Origin: Ensifer sp. IC4062 | GTDB taxonomy: Bacteria; Pseudomonadota; Alphaproteobacteria; Rhizobiales; Rhizobiaceae | Assembly (NCBI RefSeq): GCF_020193575.1 | Contig: NZ_JADYVD010000032.1 | Location: 1 to 64,000 of the forward strand | DNA length: 64,000 bases | Reading direction: 5' to 3' | Shown: in pieces, positions 41,511 to 50,808 of the stretch | How the letters are laid out: each line of letters begins with the position of its first letter | How positions within the stretch are numbered: the stretch's first letter is position 1 | Position numbers and translations under genes: made by a program | Notes under the pieces: generated by a model | Databases searched by the model: none | What the model was told of the DNA's origin: nothing | The model's input: the letters and a program-made list of their open reading frames with translations, nothing else

Positions 41511-42547
41511 AGCGTGCGCGATGGCGCCTGCGCCGGCTGGCCGTTGACCAACTCGGGCTGGCCCTGAATGTCAACGGTCGTGCGCGGGCTGTCGAGACCC
41601 GTGGCCACCACAGAGACGCGGAAGGTGCCGTCGAGCGTGCGATCGAAGATCGCGCCGACGACGATGTCGGCCTCGTCATAGACCTCCTCGCGGATGCGGG
41701 TCGCCGCCTCGTCGACCTCGAACAGCGTCATGTCCATGCCGCCGGAGATCGAGACCAGCACGCCCTTGGCGCCCCGCATCGAGACTTCGTCGAGCAGCGG
41801 ATTGGCGATCGCCGCTTCCGCCGCCATCATCGCGCGGCTCTCGCCGGTCGCCTCACCCGTTCCCATCATCGCCCGGCCCATGCCCTTCATCACCGTCTTC
41901 ACGTCGGCGAAGTCGAGGTTCATCAGCCCTTCCTTGACGATCAGGTCGGTGATGCAGCTCACCCCCGAATAGAGCACCCGGTCGGCGATCATGAAGGCAT
42001 CGGCAAAGGTGGTCTTGGCATCGGCGATGCGGAAGAGGTTCTGGTTGGGGATGACGATGACGGTGTCGGCACTTTCGCGCAGCCGATCGATGCCCATCTC
42101 CGCCGTCTGCATCCGCCGCTTGCCCTCGAAGCTGAAGGGCTTGGTGACGACCGCCACCGTCAGGATGCCGGCCCGCCGCGCCGCCTCCGCAATCACCGGC
42201 GCTGCCCCGGTGCCCGTGCCGCCGCCCATACCGGCGGTGACGAAGCACATATGCGTGCCACCCAGGTGATCCATGATCTCGTCGATCGACTCCTGCGCCG
42301 CCGCATTGCCGATGTCAGGCAGCGAGCCGGCACCGAGCCCTTCGGTGACGGCGGCGCCGAGTTGGATGCGCCGCTCCGCCTTCGACATCGAAAGCGCCTG
42401 CGCGTCGGTATTGGCTGCGATGAAATCGACGCCCTGCAGGTTCTCGGCAATCATGTTGTTGATGGCGTTGCCGCCCCCGCCGCCGACACCGATGACAGTG
42501 ATTTTCGGACGCATCTCCGTAATGATCGGCTTCTTGTACTCTGTCAT
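41504..42547 (-). CDS. ftsZ2: FtsZ2, tail-less cell-division protein homologue
   Basis: A 347-residue tubulin-fold GTPase. The GTP-binding segments are [10 protein letters not shown] near residue 18, the tubulin signature G-G-G-T-G-T-G-A-A near residue 107 and the synergy-loop part [11 protein letters not shown] near residue 208. The globular domain is complete, but the protein stops about 25 residues after it. The long linker and the C-terminal peptide that recruits FtsA, ZapA and others are absent. This matches FtsZ2 of Sinorhizobium, a paralogue of the housekeeping FtsZ1. AAGGAGAAGAGCC precedes ATG 42547. The gene stands alone, away from the division cluster. Confidence 0.93.
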   Translation of the reverse strand: MTEYKKPIITEMRPKITVIGVGGGGGNAINNMIAENLQGVDFIAANTDAQALSMSKAERRIQLGAAVTEGLGAGSLPDIGNAAAQESIDEIMDHLGGTHMCFVTAGMGGGTGTGAAPVIAEAARRAGILTVAVVTKPFSFEGKRRMQTAEMGIDRLRESADTVIVIPNQNLFRIADAKTTFADAFMIADRVLYSGVSCITDLIVKEGLMNLDFADVKTVMKGMGRAMMGTGEATGESRAMMAAEAAIANPLLDEVSMRGAKGVLVSISGGMDMTLFEVDEAATRIREEVYDEADIVVGAIFDRTLDGTFRVSVVATGLDSPRTTVDIQGQPELVNGQPAQAPSRTLQ

Positions 42548-42902
42548 GGCTCTTCTCCTTGGGCAGTTTCGTGGGGTCTCGTCCGTCCCCGGAAACTGCG
42601 ACGAAAGCGGTGCGGGCGCGAATCAGTCACATATTTTAGGAACTCAAAAAGGCCACGGAGAAGGCAAGAACGGCAAAAAGGGGGCAAGTCCACAGTTACG
42701 TGCAATCCAGCCCACCTCGGGCGGCGCGATCGCTGCCTTCTGCTCGCCGCGGTGCAACTGGCGAGGAACAGGGGCGAGGCGATCATGGCTACGGCCGCGG
42801 TGACTGAAAGAAATGCGACCGCCGAAGCTGCTCGGCTTTCGAAGGAACAAAGAAACCCCCCGCACGTTCAAACTCAGTTTCGCTCACGGAGGAGTGGCAG
42901 CA

Positions 42903-43097
42903 ATGGGTGTCGAAAAAGCCCCGACAGCGAAGGGCAAGCAATCGTCGCGCGGCCTGCACAAAAGCGCCGCCAAGGAAGAGAAAAAGGTGGAAGAACAAAA
43001 GGGTTCCGATCTCGCCAAAGGCGCCGACCGGTTCGACGAGCGCTCGAAAAGCTCGGACGGCAGGAGCGCCGGTGCGAAGCAGAAGCCGAAACGGTAG
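42903..43097 (+). CDS. Small lysine-rich protein
   Basis: A 64-residue highly charged protein, MGVEKAPTAKGKQSSRGL at the start and AKQKPKR at the end, with KEEKKVEEQKG in between. Low complexity and strong basicity suggest an unfolded nucleic-acid-binding or stress protein; no family is recognised. GGAGGAG about 8 nt before ATG 42903 is a strong ribosome site. The rest of the 42548-42902 gap shows no gene. It is convergent with the HAD-ATPase gene. Confidence 0.7.
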   Translation: MGVEKAPTAKGKQSSRGLHKSAAKEEKKVEEQKGSDLAKGADRFDERSKSSDGRSAGAKQKPKR

Positions 43098-43152
43098 AGG
43101 CCCTTTTGATCCAACGGCTCAAAATGCGACCGCTATTGCCGCCGGCTCGGTT

Positions 43153-44856
43153 TTACCCTGATGCGGGTGCGCTGTAGCGGCGGCGCACGGCCTCGGCGAT
43201 CCTGTCGCGGCTTTCGGCGGGCGAGAGCGAGCGATCTTCCTCGATCCCTGCGGCTTCCTCCGCCAGCTCCGCATCACCAATGCCTTCCCCGAACCATTTC
43301 GAGTAGTCGCCGCCCCGCAAGTGATGCTCCCAGGTCTCGTCGTTGATGCCTTCGGCAATCTGCAGGAAGATCGTCAGGTTGTGGGCGCGCAGGTTCATTT
43401 CCTGCTCCGGACCGCGGAAATAGAAGCTCGCCTCCTCGTCCAGATGGCCTTCGGCAACTTTGCGCGTGTGCCGCTTGCGGACCTGCCGCGGCTTTTCTAC
43501 CCGGATTCGCCGCACAGCCGCGCCGCTCGAGCATTGCCAGAAGAGCACTTCGTCGCGCGCCTGCGGCTCGTCAAGACCGTCCGGCGGCGCTTGTCCGACA
43601 GCCGCGCAAACAGCCTCGATCGCCTCGCGCGCCGTCGGACCGAGCGCCACGACGGCGGTGACTGCCGCAAGCACGTCCGGGGAAACGGATTCCGGGTGAA
43701 CGGTGATCATGATCATGCCCGAGCGATCGTCCGCAAGAGCGAGCGACGCGCTGTCGCGTGAGGCTGGGGCGAGATGCGCCTGGTCGATGATCAGCCAGTG
43801 CGGCCTGCCTGTCCTGGCACGAAACGCCGACAGGGCCGGCATCAACTCGGAGAAGAACTCCGGATATTCCTCGACTTCCAGGCCGAGCGCGTTGATCACG
43901 ACATTGTCGTCCGGATTGGCGAGGAGTTCCACCACCTCGCTCCCCGTGGGCGGTACCAGACTGCTGCCCACGCTCACCGTACCCTCGAGGCCGTCATAGT
44001 CGCCTTTCGCGTCGAAAACGCAGAACTGTGAGTGCCGCTCCTGCAGCCGCTCCGAAAGGGCGGCCACCAGCGTCGACTTGCCGCTGCCGGAACGTCCGGC
44101 AATCAGCAGCACATCGCGCGGCCCGATTTCGGCCGCTCCGTCAACGTCCTCGCCGATCGGGATCCGGTGCCGCTCGCTGACGCAGAGCGCATGGTCGCGC
44201 GCGATGATCTCGGCGATCAGTTCCTCGACGCCTTCGCCGCGCGCACCGGCGAGCACGAGGTCGGCGGTATCCTTCAGCGCCGGCAGGGCATTCGCGACCG
44301 CGGCGCCGCAGCCGGCCGTCCTCAGCAGCGCGTGATCGTTCTCCGCGTCGCCGACAGCCGCGACGTTCAGGAACGAAAGCTGCATCTCCTTGAGTGCCGA
44401 TTTGAGCCCGGTCGCCTTGTTGACGCCGGTCGGAAGCACCATCACCGCGCCCTTGTTGAAAATGATCTCGAGCTCGAGCCCGAGTTCGTTGATTGCTTCG
44501 AGGGCCGCAGTTTGATGCGGCTCCCAAGTGGCGACGATGGAGCGCCCCACGGATATGTTGTCGACGCCCTTCTGCCGCAGACGTTCGATGAACTCGGGCG
44601 GCGGTGCAGGCGCGACAGGCTTCTCCTCTTCGCTATCGGGCGAATAGAGCAAGGCGCCGTTTTCGACGACGACCTTGTCGAACAGGTCGGTATGGGGGAA
44701 GACCCGCTTCAGATCCGGCAGCTCGCGCCCGGTGACGAGGAGGAGCTTGCGGCCGGTTTCCTTCAGTCTCTTCAGAGCCTCCAGCGTCTCCTGCCGAACG
44801 ACGCCGTCCTCGGCCAGCGTGCCGTCGTAGTCTGTCGCAAGGGCCATCAGATACAT
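43153..44856 (-). CDS. HAD phosphatase fused to a P-loop ATPase
   Basis: A 567-residue fusion of at least three parts. Residues 1-225 are a Cof-type HAD hydrolase: D9-Y-D11-G-T, K147 in G-V-N-K-A-T-G, and G169-D-A-E-N-D. Residues 245-420 are a P-loop NTPase with Walker A G254-R-S-G-S-G-K-S and a Walker B-like W-L-I-I-D-Q. The last 130 residues contain HNLTIFLQIAEGINDETWEHHL and DYSKWFGEGIGD, a helical domain seen after HAD proteins in other bacteria. Sugar-phosphate or phosphoglycerate dephosphorylation coupled to ATPase control is possible; the real function is unknown. The start may be M1 or M4 (MALATDYDG). Confidence 0.85.
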   Translation of the reverse strand: MYLMALATDYDGTLAEDGVVRQETLEALKRLKETGRKLLLVTGRELPDLKRVFPHTDLFDKVVVENGALLYSPDSEEEKPVAPAPPPEFIERLRQKGVDNISVGRSIVATWEPHQTAALEAINELGLELEIIFNKGAVMVLPTGVNKATGLKSALKEMQLSFLNVAAVGDAENDHALLRTAGCGAAVANALPALKDTADLVLAGARGEGVEELIAEIIARDHALCVSERHRIPIGEDVDGAAEIGPRDVLLIAGRSGSGKSTLVAALSERLQERHSQFCVFDAKGDYDGLEGTVSVGSSLVPPTGSEVVELLANPDDNVVINALGLEVEEYPEFFSELMPALSAFRARTGRPHWLIIDQAHLAPASRDSASLALADDRSGMIMITVHPESVSPDVLAAVTAVVALGPTAREAIEAVCAAVGQAPPDGLDEPQARDEVLFWQCSSGAAVRRIRVEKPRQVRKRHTRKVAEGHLDEEASFYFRGPEQEMNLRAHNLTIFLQIAEGINDETWEHHLRGGDYSKWFGEGIGDAELAEEAAGIEEDRSLSPAESRDRIAEAVRRRYSAPASG

Positions 44857-45065
44857 TTGCTCGCCGCCTCCGTTGCTGGCGGTGCGCTCGGTTCCTCCCA
44901 GCCGCCGCCGTTGTCATGCGGAGAGAGGAACGTGCAGACCCGGTGCTGGTTCCCCGGCCCTAAGTCCGATTTGTCGAGGAAAACGGGTTATCCCGAGCGG
45001 CCGAATCCTCGCTGCGACAAGCGACAGAACTAGACCACCGCTCCAAATCGCAATGGCATCCGCGC

Positions 45066-45673
45066 TCACGCGTTCCAGCTCGGCCGGCTCCTGACCCGCT
45101 CGTTCCAGCGTTTCACATTCTCAAGCGTGTCCGGGATTTCCATGCCGAAGACCTCCCCCAGCCAGCCGCAGACCCCGGCGGTAATGTCGGCGATCGAGAA
45201 ATTCTCGCCGGCGAGAAACGGCCGGCCGTCGGCAAGCTCCCGGTCGAGCCAGGCCCATTTCGTCGGCACCGCCTTTCGCTCGGCCTCCGCGAAGGCCGGA
45301 AACTGCGTGAGGCGATCCTTGAAGAGCTCGTCGGAATGAAGCGGGACATTGCCGATCGTGGCGAAGATCACCAGTTCCGCCCGCCGATTCCACATCTCGA
45401 CCTTGGCACGGCTGACGGCGTCGCTGCCGAAGAGCGGCGGCTCGGGATGCGTCTCCTCGAGATAGCGGCAGATCGCCACGCTTTCGGTGATGATCGTGCC
45501 GTCGTCGAGCTCCAGCACCGGGATCTGTCCAAGCGAATTGAGCTTCAGGAATTCCGGTAACTTGTGCTCGCCCTTGGCGAAATCGATGTAAGCCATCGGC
45601 AGCGTGATGCCCTTTTCCCCATGAAGATGCGCACGCGATACGAGTTCGGCCCCATGCCCTGGTAGAGCTTCAT
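45066..45673 (-). pseudogene. Glutathione S-transferase, frameshifted near the N-terminus
   Basis: The open frame 45066-45596 encodes a GST without its first strand. Upstream, ATG 45673 with a strong AAGGGAGGAAACA ribosome site begins MKLYQGMGPNSYRVRIFM, the expected N-terminus, in another frame. The frames would join by adding one base near 45617-45620, where the gene reads ATGGGGAAAAGGGC and an Ala-Glu-Lys-Gly stretch is expected. Repaired, the protein would be about 202 residues with the typical C-terminal helices (NFSIADITAGVCGWLG). It is either a recent pseudogene or a sequencing error. Confidence 0.8.
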
Positions 45674-45811
45674 TGTTTCCTCCCTTGTTGCTTCCTTCCG
45701 CTTAGCCTCTCAGATATGCTTGTGAAAAGCAACCAGTTTTCTTTTTTATCTGGTTTTATTCGGTGTCCACGTTTGCGAACGCCCCTGCGATGCGACGCCT
45801 GCCCAACCTCC

Positions 45812-45987
45812 CTCACTCCTGTGCTTGTCACAGGAGTCCAGCCACGGCGCGTCCGCGCCGTGAATGACCCGCTTTCAGCATGTGTGACGGCGCAGGAAAT
45901 AACGGCCAACCCACCGCCGCCCCTACGGAGTCTCCTGCGCCCAAGGACTTGGGCGCGCTGGATTCCTGTGACGAGCACAGGAATGAG
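45812..45987. repeat. Composite CACAGGAAT element, 176 bp
   Basis: Ends at 45812-45841 and 45958-45987 are inverted copies of the 30-bp unit of 17436-17550, with four differences. The left unit has ACTCCTGTG/CACAGGAGT where others have ATTCCTGTG/CACAGGAAT: both stem bases changed together. The core has other hairpins (CACGGCGCG/CGCGCCGTG; CGCCCAAG/CTTGGGCG across 45938-45955). It fills the 45674-46028 gap. Confidence 0.8.
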
Positions 45988-46028
45988 GTGCGCATGATCA
46001 GCCGACCGCGACCGCCGCCCCACCCACC

Positions 46029-47069
46029 TCAAAGCCGCCAACCGCTCGCAACCACAAACGGCACCGTCTGTCCCTCGGCGATCGCCACGCTACTGTAAGC
46101 CTTCAGCCGCTGGCCATCGCCAAGCGCAAGGTCGAGCGTGAAGCGTTCGCCTTCGAAGACGCACGACATGACCCGCATGAGAATACCGTCGGTGCCACGG
46201 TGGACCTGTTCCGGCCTAACCAGTACGTCGGCGAGCGGCCCACCAGTCCCGCCACTCGCATCGCGCGACCCAAACGCCTCGCGCAGCACCGGCCAGCCGA
46301 GCTGTCTTTCACCACTCTCCGCCAGCGGCAGCCGCAGGATGCTGCCGCGGCCGATCAGCCCGCCGACGACGCGGCCCTCGGGCCTCGCATAAATCTCCGC
46401 CGGCGGCGCCACCTGCAGAAGCCTGCCTTCCGACATCACCACGACGTCGGTCGCGAGCGCCATCGCCTCGGCCTGGTCGTGGGTGACATAGACCATGGTG
46501 GCGCCGGAGCGCTCGTGGAAGGCGCGGAACGTCTCCTCCATCGCTTTCCTCAGATGCTGGTCGAGATTGGCGAGCGGCTCGTCGAGCAGCACGACATCCG
46601 GCTGGGTGACGAGGCAGCGGGCGAGCGCCACCCGCTGGCGCTGGCCGCCGGAAAGCGCCGACGGCCGACGCTCGGCAAAGTCGGTGAGTTTGACGAGTGA
46701 CAGCGCATCGCCCACGAGCTTCTGCCAGGCGGCACCGGAAATGCCCCTCACCTTCAAGGGATAGCCGACATTCTCCGCGACGGTCATGTGCGGCCAGAGC
46801 GCGTAGGACTGGAACACCATCGCCATGTTGCGCTTTTCCGGCGGCAGCGCGCGCTCGGCATCCGAAAGCCGCCGCCCGCCATAGAAGATCGAGCCGTCGC
46901 TCGGCTGCTCGAAGCCGGCGATCATGCGGAGCACCGTCGTCTTGCCGCAGCCGGAGGGGCCGAGGAGCGCGAGGAAGGCCTGTCTGCGCAGCGACAGTGA
47001 GACGTCCGCCACCGCCGGCCGGCCACCACCGAAATCCTTGGTGAGATGATTGAGGATCAGTTGCGCCAT
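46029..47069 (-). CDS. ABC transporter ATP-binding protein (FbpC-like)
   Basis: A 346-residue ATPase of the iron/spermidine-putrescine type. Walker A is G-P-S-G-C-G-K-T-T near residue 37, the Q-loop V-F-Q-S-Y-A-L-W near 84, the signature L-S-G-G-Q-R-Q-R near 138, and Walker B V-V-L-L-D-E-P near 158 with H-D-Q-A-E-A beyond it. A TOBE-like regulatory domain of about 100 residues follows. It powers import through the fused permease. The start overlaps the permease stop by 13 bp, so the genes form one operon, fbpA-B-C order, read on the minus strand. Confidence 0.9.
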   Translation of the reverse strand: MAQLILNHLTKDFGGGRPAVADVSLSLRRQAFLALLGPSGCGKTTVLRMIAGFEQPSDGSIFYGGRRLSDAERALPPEKRNMAMVFQSYALWPHMTVAENVGYPLKVRGISGAAWQKLVGDALSLVKLTDFAERRPSALSGGQRQRVALARCLVTQPDVVLLDEPLANLDQHLRKAMEETFRAFHERSGATMVYVTHDQAEAMALATDVVVMSEGRLLQVAPPAEIYARPEGRVVGGLIGRGSILRLPLAESGERQLGWPVLREAFGSRDASGGTGGPLADVLVRPEQVHRGTDGILMRVMSCVFEGERFTLDLALGDGQRLKAYSSVAIAEGQTVPFVVASGWRL

Positions 47070-48823
47070 GGCAGCACGCCCTCCGGCAGGTACTTTGCGA
47101 AAAATTCGAGCGCCGCCATCAGCGCGATCACCAGGACCACGACGAGCACCGAGAGCGCCGAGGCGAGATCGGACGAGCCGCTGTCATCGAGATTGAAGAT
47201 CGCGACGCCGAGCGTCTGCGTCCCCGCCGACCAAAGCAGCGCCGAAACCGTCAACTCGTTCGCCGCGATCAGGAAGACGAGGATGACAGACGCCCCGGCC
47301 GCCGGCGCAATCAGCGGCAGCAGCACGTCGCGCATGCGGCGGGAAAAGCCCGCCCCGGCAAGCCGCGCCGCCTCCTCGAGCGAGGGGTCTAACTGGAGAA
47401 ACGCGCTCAGCACCGGCTTCAGGCTGACGGCGAGGAAGGAGGAGAAATAGGCGGCAAGGATGATCCAGATCGTGCCGTAGAGGGAGACGCCGACGACCGG
47501 CAGCGGTGCGGCGAAGGTGAGGATGAAGGCGACGGCGAGGACGATGCCGGGCAGCGCATAGGGAACCTCGATCAGGATCGCGATGAGGTTGGCAAGCGCT
47601 CCGTTCCGCCGCGTCATGAGATACGCGGCCGGCACGGTGACGACGAGCAGACCGAGGGCGGCGGCCGAGGCGAGGAAGAGAGAATTTTTGAGCGCCGTCA
47701 GCGTGATCGATTGGCGGAAGAGGATTTCGCCATAGGCGCTGAGCGATACGGTCTTGAAATTGAGCGGCACGCCATAGGCCGGCACCAGCGAGCTTGCGAC
47801 GAGCGCGAGCAGCGGCGCGACCAGCACCAGCGCCAGCACGGCCCACAGCAGCGCCTCGAGAGCGATGCGAAAGCGCCCGAGCGCGAAGGCGGCGCGCACG
47901 CCGGAATGGCCGATCAGGCGATAATCGCGGCCGGAGAGCGCCCGCTGCTGCACGATGAGCCCGCCTGCGGAGATCGCCGCGATCAGCGTCGAGATCAGCG
48001 CGACCTCGCCGAAGGTGTCGGCGCCGAAACTTGCGAGCCGGCTGAAGATCAGCGTCGGTAGCGTCTCGATCCCGGCGGGAATGCCGAGGATCGCCGGAAT
48101 GCCGAAATTGCCGATGCCGGAGACGAAGGCGATCGCCCCGCCGGCAATCAGCCCCGGAGTAGCCAGCGGCAACACGATATCACGGAAGACGCGGAACGGC
48201 CCCGCGCCCGCAAGCCGCGCCGCCTCGATGCCGTCGCGCGGGCTTGCGGCGAGCCCGGCTTTGAGCGCCAGGAAGACGAGCGGCGCATGCTGCACGCCCA
48301 AAAGAAGCGCGATGCCGGAAAGCGAATAGAGCGGCTGCGGACTGCCGAGCGGCGGCGCGAGCCCCAGCGTCTTCAAAAGCGGGCTTGCCGGCCCCGACAT
48401 CTCCACCCAGGCAAGCGCGGTCACCTGCGGCGGGATCATCATCGGCAGCATGAAGGCGAAGCTTAAGACCAGCTTGCCCCTGATGTCGGTGAGCGCCACC
48501 GCGAAGGCGAAGAGCGAACCGAGGGCGAGCGAGACGACCATGCCGCCCGTGGCGGTGACAAGTGTGTTGCGGAGTGCCGCAAAGGTCGCCGCCTCGAAGA
48601 TCAGCCGCGCCGCCTCACCGCCGACAAGCCCGCTCAAGCCCGCAACGCCCAAGCGGGCAAGCGGCAGCACCGAGAGCAAGAGCACCGCACAAAGCACGAA
48701 GGGCAGCAGCCAGGCCGGCTCGCCAGACGCCACCCGCCGCTTGCGCGCGCGGAAGCCCCGCCCTGCCCCGGCGCCATGCGGCGGCATCGCCTTGCGGGAA
48801 GAATCTTCCGTAACGTGAGGCAT
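47057..48823 (-). CDS. ABC transporter permease with two fused membrane domains (FbpB-like)
   Basis: A 588-residue permease with two binding-protein-dependent transport domains in one chain, as in FbpB/SfuB and related carriers. Domain 1 contains the EAA-type loop DGIEAARLAGAGPFRVFRDI, followed by LPLATPGLIAGG. Domain 2 has its own loop, LEEAARLAGAGFSRRMRDVLLPL. About twelve helices are visible. The start is uncertain: ATG 48823 (MPHVTEDSS) is given. The frame is open past 49072, where another ATG follows the fbpA stop by 7 bp, but the extra 80 residues are low-complexity and arginine-rich. Confidence 0.82.
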   Translation of the reverse strand: MPHVTEDSSRKAMPPHGAGAGRGFRARKRRVASGEPAWLLPFVLCAVLLLSVLPLARLGVAGLSGLVGGEAARLIFEAATFAALRNTLVTATGGMVVSLALGSLFAFAVALTDIRGKLVLSFAFMLPMMIPPQVTALAWVEMSGPASPLLKTLGLAPPLGSPQPLYSLSGIALLLGVQHAPLVFLALKAGLAASPRDGIEAARLAGAGPFRVFRDIVLPLATPGLIAGGAIAFVSGIGNFGIPAILGIPAGIETLPTLIFSRLASFGADTFGEVALISTLIAAISAGGLIVQQRALSGRDYRLIGHSGVRAAFALGRFRIALEALLWAVLALVLVAPLLALVASSLVPAYGVPLNFKTVSLSAYGEILFRQSITLTALKNSLFLASAAALGLLVVTVPAAYLMTRRNGALANLIAILIEVPYALPGIVLAVAFILTFAAPLPVVGVSLYGTIWIILAAYFSSFLAVSLKPVLSAFLQLDPSLEEAARLAGAGFSRRMRDVLLPLIAPAAGASVILVFLIAANELTVSALLWSAGTQTLGVAIFNLDDSGSSDLASALSVLVVVLVIALMAALEFFAKYLPEGVLPWRN

Positions 48824-49079
48824 CGCCGGCAACTTGACGCCGCGTAACGCGCGCGTCAGTTCGCCGGGCAGTTTTGCGGGAGCCGTTTGGGGAGGCCGGC
48901 TTTCCGCCGCCTCCCCGCCGCCGAAGAGAAACCGCAATGGGCCAAAGCGCCGCGCCCGCGACAGAAGGCGTCGAGGCGGCCCCGGGAGTTTCAGCCCGGA
49001 GCCGCCTTCCGCGTCAGATTCCACCGGAGCGCTCGCGCGCCGGCTGCGGGCGATCTCGTCCGCTCGCGTCATGAGGCGA

Positions 49080-50060
49080 TCAGTTCGTCCCGAAAATGCC
49101 GGAGAAAGTCTTGAGGTCACTTTCCGAATTCTTGACCGCCGCGGCGGCATCGACCGGCAGCACCTTGATCGTCTCGCGGGCCGGATAGCCTTCCGGCAGC
49201 GCCACGCCGTTGCGGGCCGGGATATAGCCCATCTTCACCGCAACCTTCTGGCCTTCCTCGGAGATGAGGAAGTCGACGAACTTCTTCGCGGCATCGACGT
49301 TCTTTGCGGTCTGCAGGATGCCGACCGGCTCGGTGACGGCGGAAACGCCCTCGGCCGGGAAGACGAATTCCACCGGCGCGCCCTTGGCCTTCTCGCGGAT
49401 CGCCATGAAATCGACGAGCATGCCATAGGCCTTCTCGCCGGTCGCAACCGCCTTCAACACGCCGCCATTGCCGCCGGCGGCCGTCGCGCCGTTTTCGGCA
49501 AGCGCCGTGTAATAGTCCCAGCCGAGGCCGGGAATGGCGGCGAGCGTCTCGGCATGGATCAGCGCAGCACCAGAGGTAAGCGGGCTCGGCATGGTGACGA
49601 GGCCCTTCGCCTCGGGCTTCACGAGATCCTGCCAGCCTTCCGGCTTCATCGCGGCAGAGGTGTTGTAGACGATGCCTGTCGTGATCATCTTGGTCGAGTA
49701 ATAGGCGCCGTCCGCATCATAAAGCGCGGCATCATAGCCCGCCGCCTCAGGCGACTTGTAAGGCAGCAGATGCCCGCCCTCCTTCAGCCGCTGCATCGTC
49801 ACCGTGTCGGCGATCAAGAGCACGTCCGCCACCGGATTGCCCGCCTCGATCTCCGCCATCAGCTTGGCCATGATCTTCGTCGTCCCCTCGCGCACCCACT
49901 CGACCTCGACGCCCGGGTTCGCCGCCTTGAACGCATCCACCGTCGCCTGCGCATCCTCGTTAGGCTGGCTGGTGTAAAGCACCAGGCTTTCGGCATAGGC
50001 CGCGGTGGACATGAGGCCAGCGATGAGCGCGGCGGTGACAGCGGAGAGAAGCGTTTTCAT
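49080..50060 (-). CDS. ABC transporter substrate-binding protein (FbpA-like)
   Basis: A 326-residue periplasmic binding protein with a Sec signal ending S-T-A-A-Y-A-E. The mature N-terminus SLVLYTSQPNEDAQATVDAFKAANPGVEVEWVREGTTKIMAKL is typical of the FbpA/thiamine-phosphonate cluster. Tyrosines in G-A-Y-Y-S-T-K may be ligand residues. The most likely ligand class is Fe(III), but 2-aminoethylphosphonate binders look similar, so iron is unproven. It is the first gene of the operon, followed by the fused permease and ATPase. No Fur box can be shown in the 124 bp upstream. Confidence 0.85.
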   Translation of the reverse strand: MKTLLSAVTAALIAGLMSTAAYAESLVLYTSQPNEDAQATVDAFKAANPGVEVEWVREGTTKIMAKLMAEIEAGNPVADVLLIADTVTMQRLKEGGHLLPYKSPEAAGYDAALYDADGAYYSTKMITTGIVYNTSAAMKPEGWQDLVKPEAKGLVTMPSPLTSGAALIHAETLAAIPGLGWDYYTALAENGATAAGGNGGVLKAVATGEKAYGMLVDFMAIREKAKGAPVEFVFPAEGVSAVTEPVGILQTAKNVDAAKKFVDFLISEEGQKVAVKMGYIPARNGVALPEGYPARETIKVLPVDAAAAVKNSESDLKTFSGIFGTN

Positions 50061-50184
50061 GGGTTTGCCCTCGGTGGGTGAAAGATGGCGCCGAGGGATA
50101 GAGCGGGTGTTTTACAGGGGTGTGACAGGGGGTAGAGAGTCAAAGTCAGCTTTGCGCCATTGCGGTCATCGACACTCCATCGTC

Positions 50185-50808
50185 CTATGGCAGTAATCGA
50201 CCGACGTGCTGAAAGACTAAATGGGCATAACTTTGAGCCAATTGCTCACCAGCGTCCCAGAAGTCTGACTCGTCCAGATAGCCGCCATCGATCAGCATAA
50301 GTACGTCGCTGCGATCTTTCACTAATTCGGGATGGTCAAGTCGCAGATGTTTGATCATATTTAAGGCTCCACCGTCGCCGTCAATCGTCGGCTCGATAGA
50401 ACCATTCAGCATCAAGCGAAATCTTTGAGTGCAATTCGGATACGTTGGGTGAACGTGCTGGTCCTCATCGAACCAATCGGCTTTTTTCGCCCCACACGTC
50501 TGCGAAGGCTTGCCATGTTCATCTTTCTGACCACAACTCAGAAAAAGGTTCGAATACGTGGTCGAGAGAGCGTTGTAATGCCTTTGAGGACGGAAATGTT
50601 CTATGTGGTAAGTTTCTCCGGGTCGAGCCAAGTCGAGGCGGCGTCCGCAATATACGCATAAACCACGCTGCTCAACGAACAGGCATGATCTAACCTCATC
50701 CCTCACGTCCTTACGGTCAAACGGATAAGCTGGCTGCCAATCTGGACTAGCGTCATCCAGCCAAGCCAGTAGCGTTGGAGGAGTAGGACCTTTTCGACTG
50801 CCCTTCAT
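50185..50808 (-). CDS. ptuB: Septu-type HNH endonuclease (PtuB-like)
   Basis: A 207-residue nuclease with an HNH fold: C-V-Y-C-G near residue 50, then Y-H-I-E-H-F-R-P-Q near 68 with the catalytic histidine, an asparagine in S-N-L-F-L-S-C-G, and further zinc-type cysteines (T-C-G, N-C-T). This matches the TIGR02646-like HNH proteins found as PtuB in Septu and in retron Eco78 defence modules. The start ATG lies inside the stop region of the ATPase gene (ATGA overlap, 50805-50808). The AT-richer base composition differs from the neighbours. DNA or tRNA cleavage on phage infection is inferred from known systems. Confidence 0.85.
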   Translation of the reverse strand: MKGSRKGPTPPTLLAWLDDASPDWQPAYPFDRKDVRDEVRSCLFVEQRGLCVYCGRRLDLARPGETYHIEHFRPQRHYNALSTTYSNLFLSCGQKDEHGKPSQTCGAKKADWFDEDQHVHPTYPNCTQRFRLMLNGSIEPTIDGDGGALNMIKHLRLDHPELVKDRSDVLMLIDGGYLDESDFWDAGEQLAQSYAHLVFQHVGRLLP

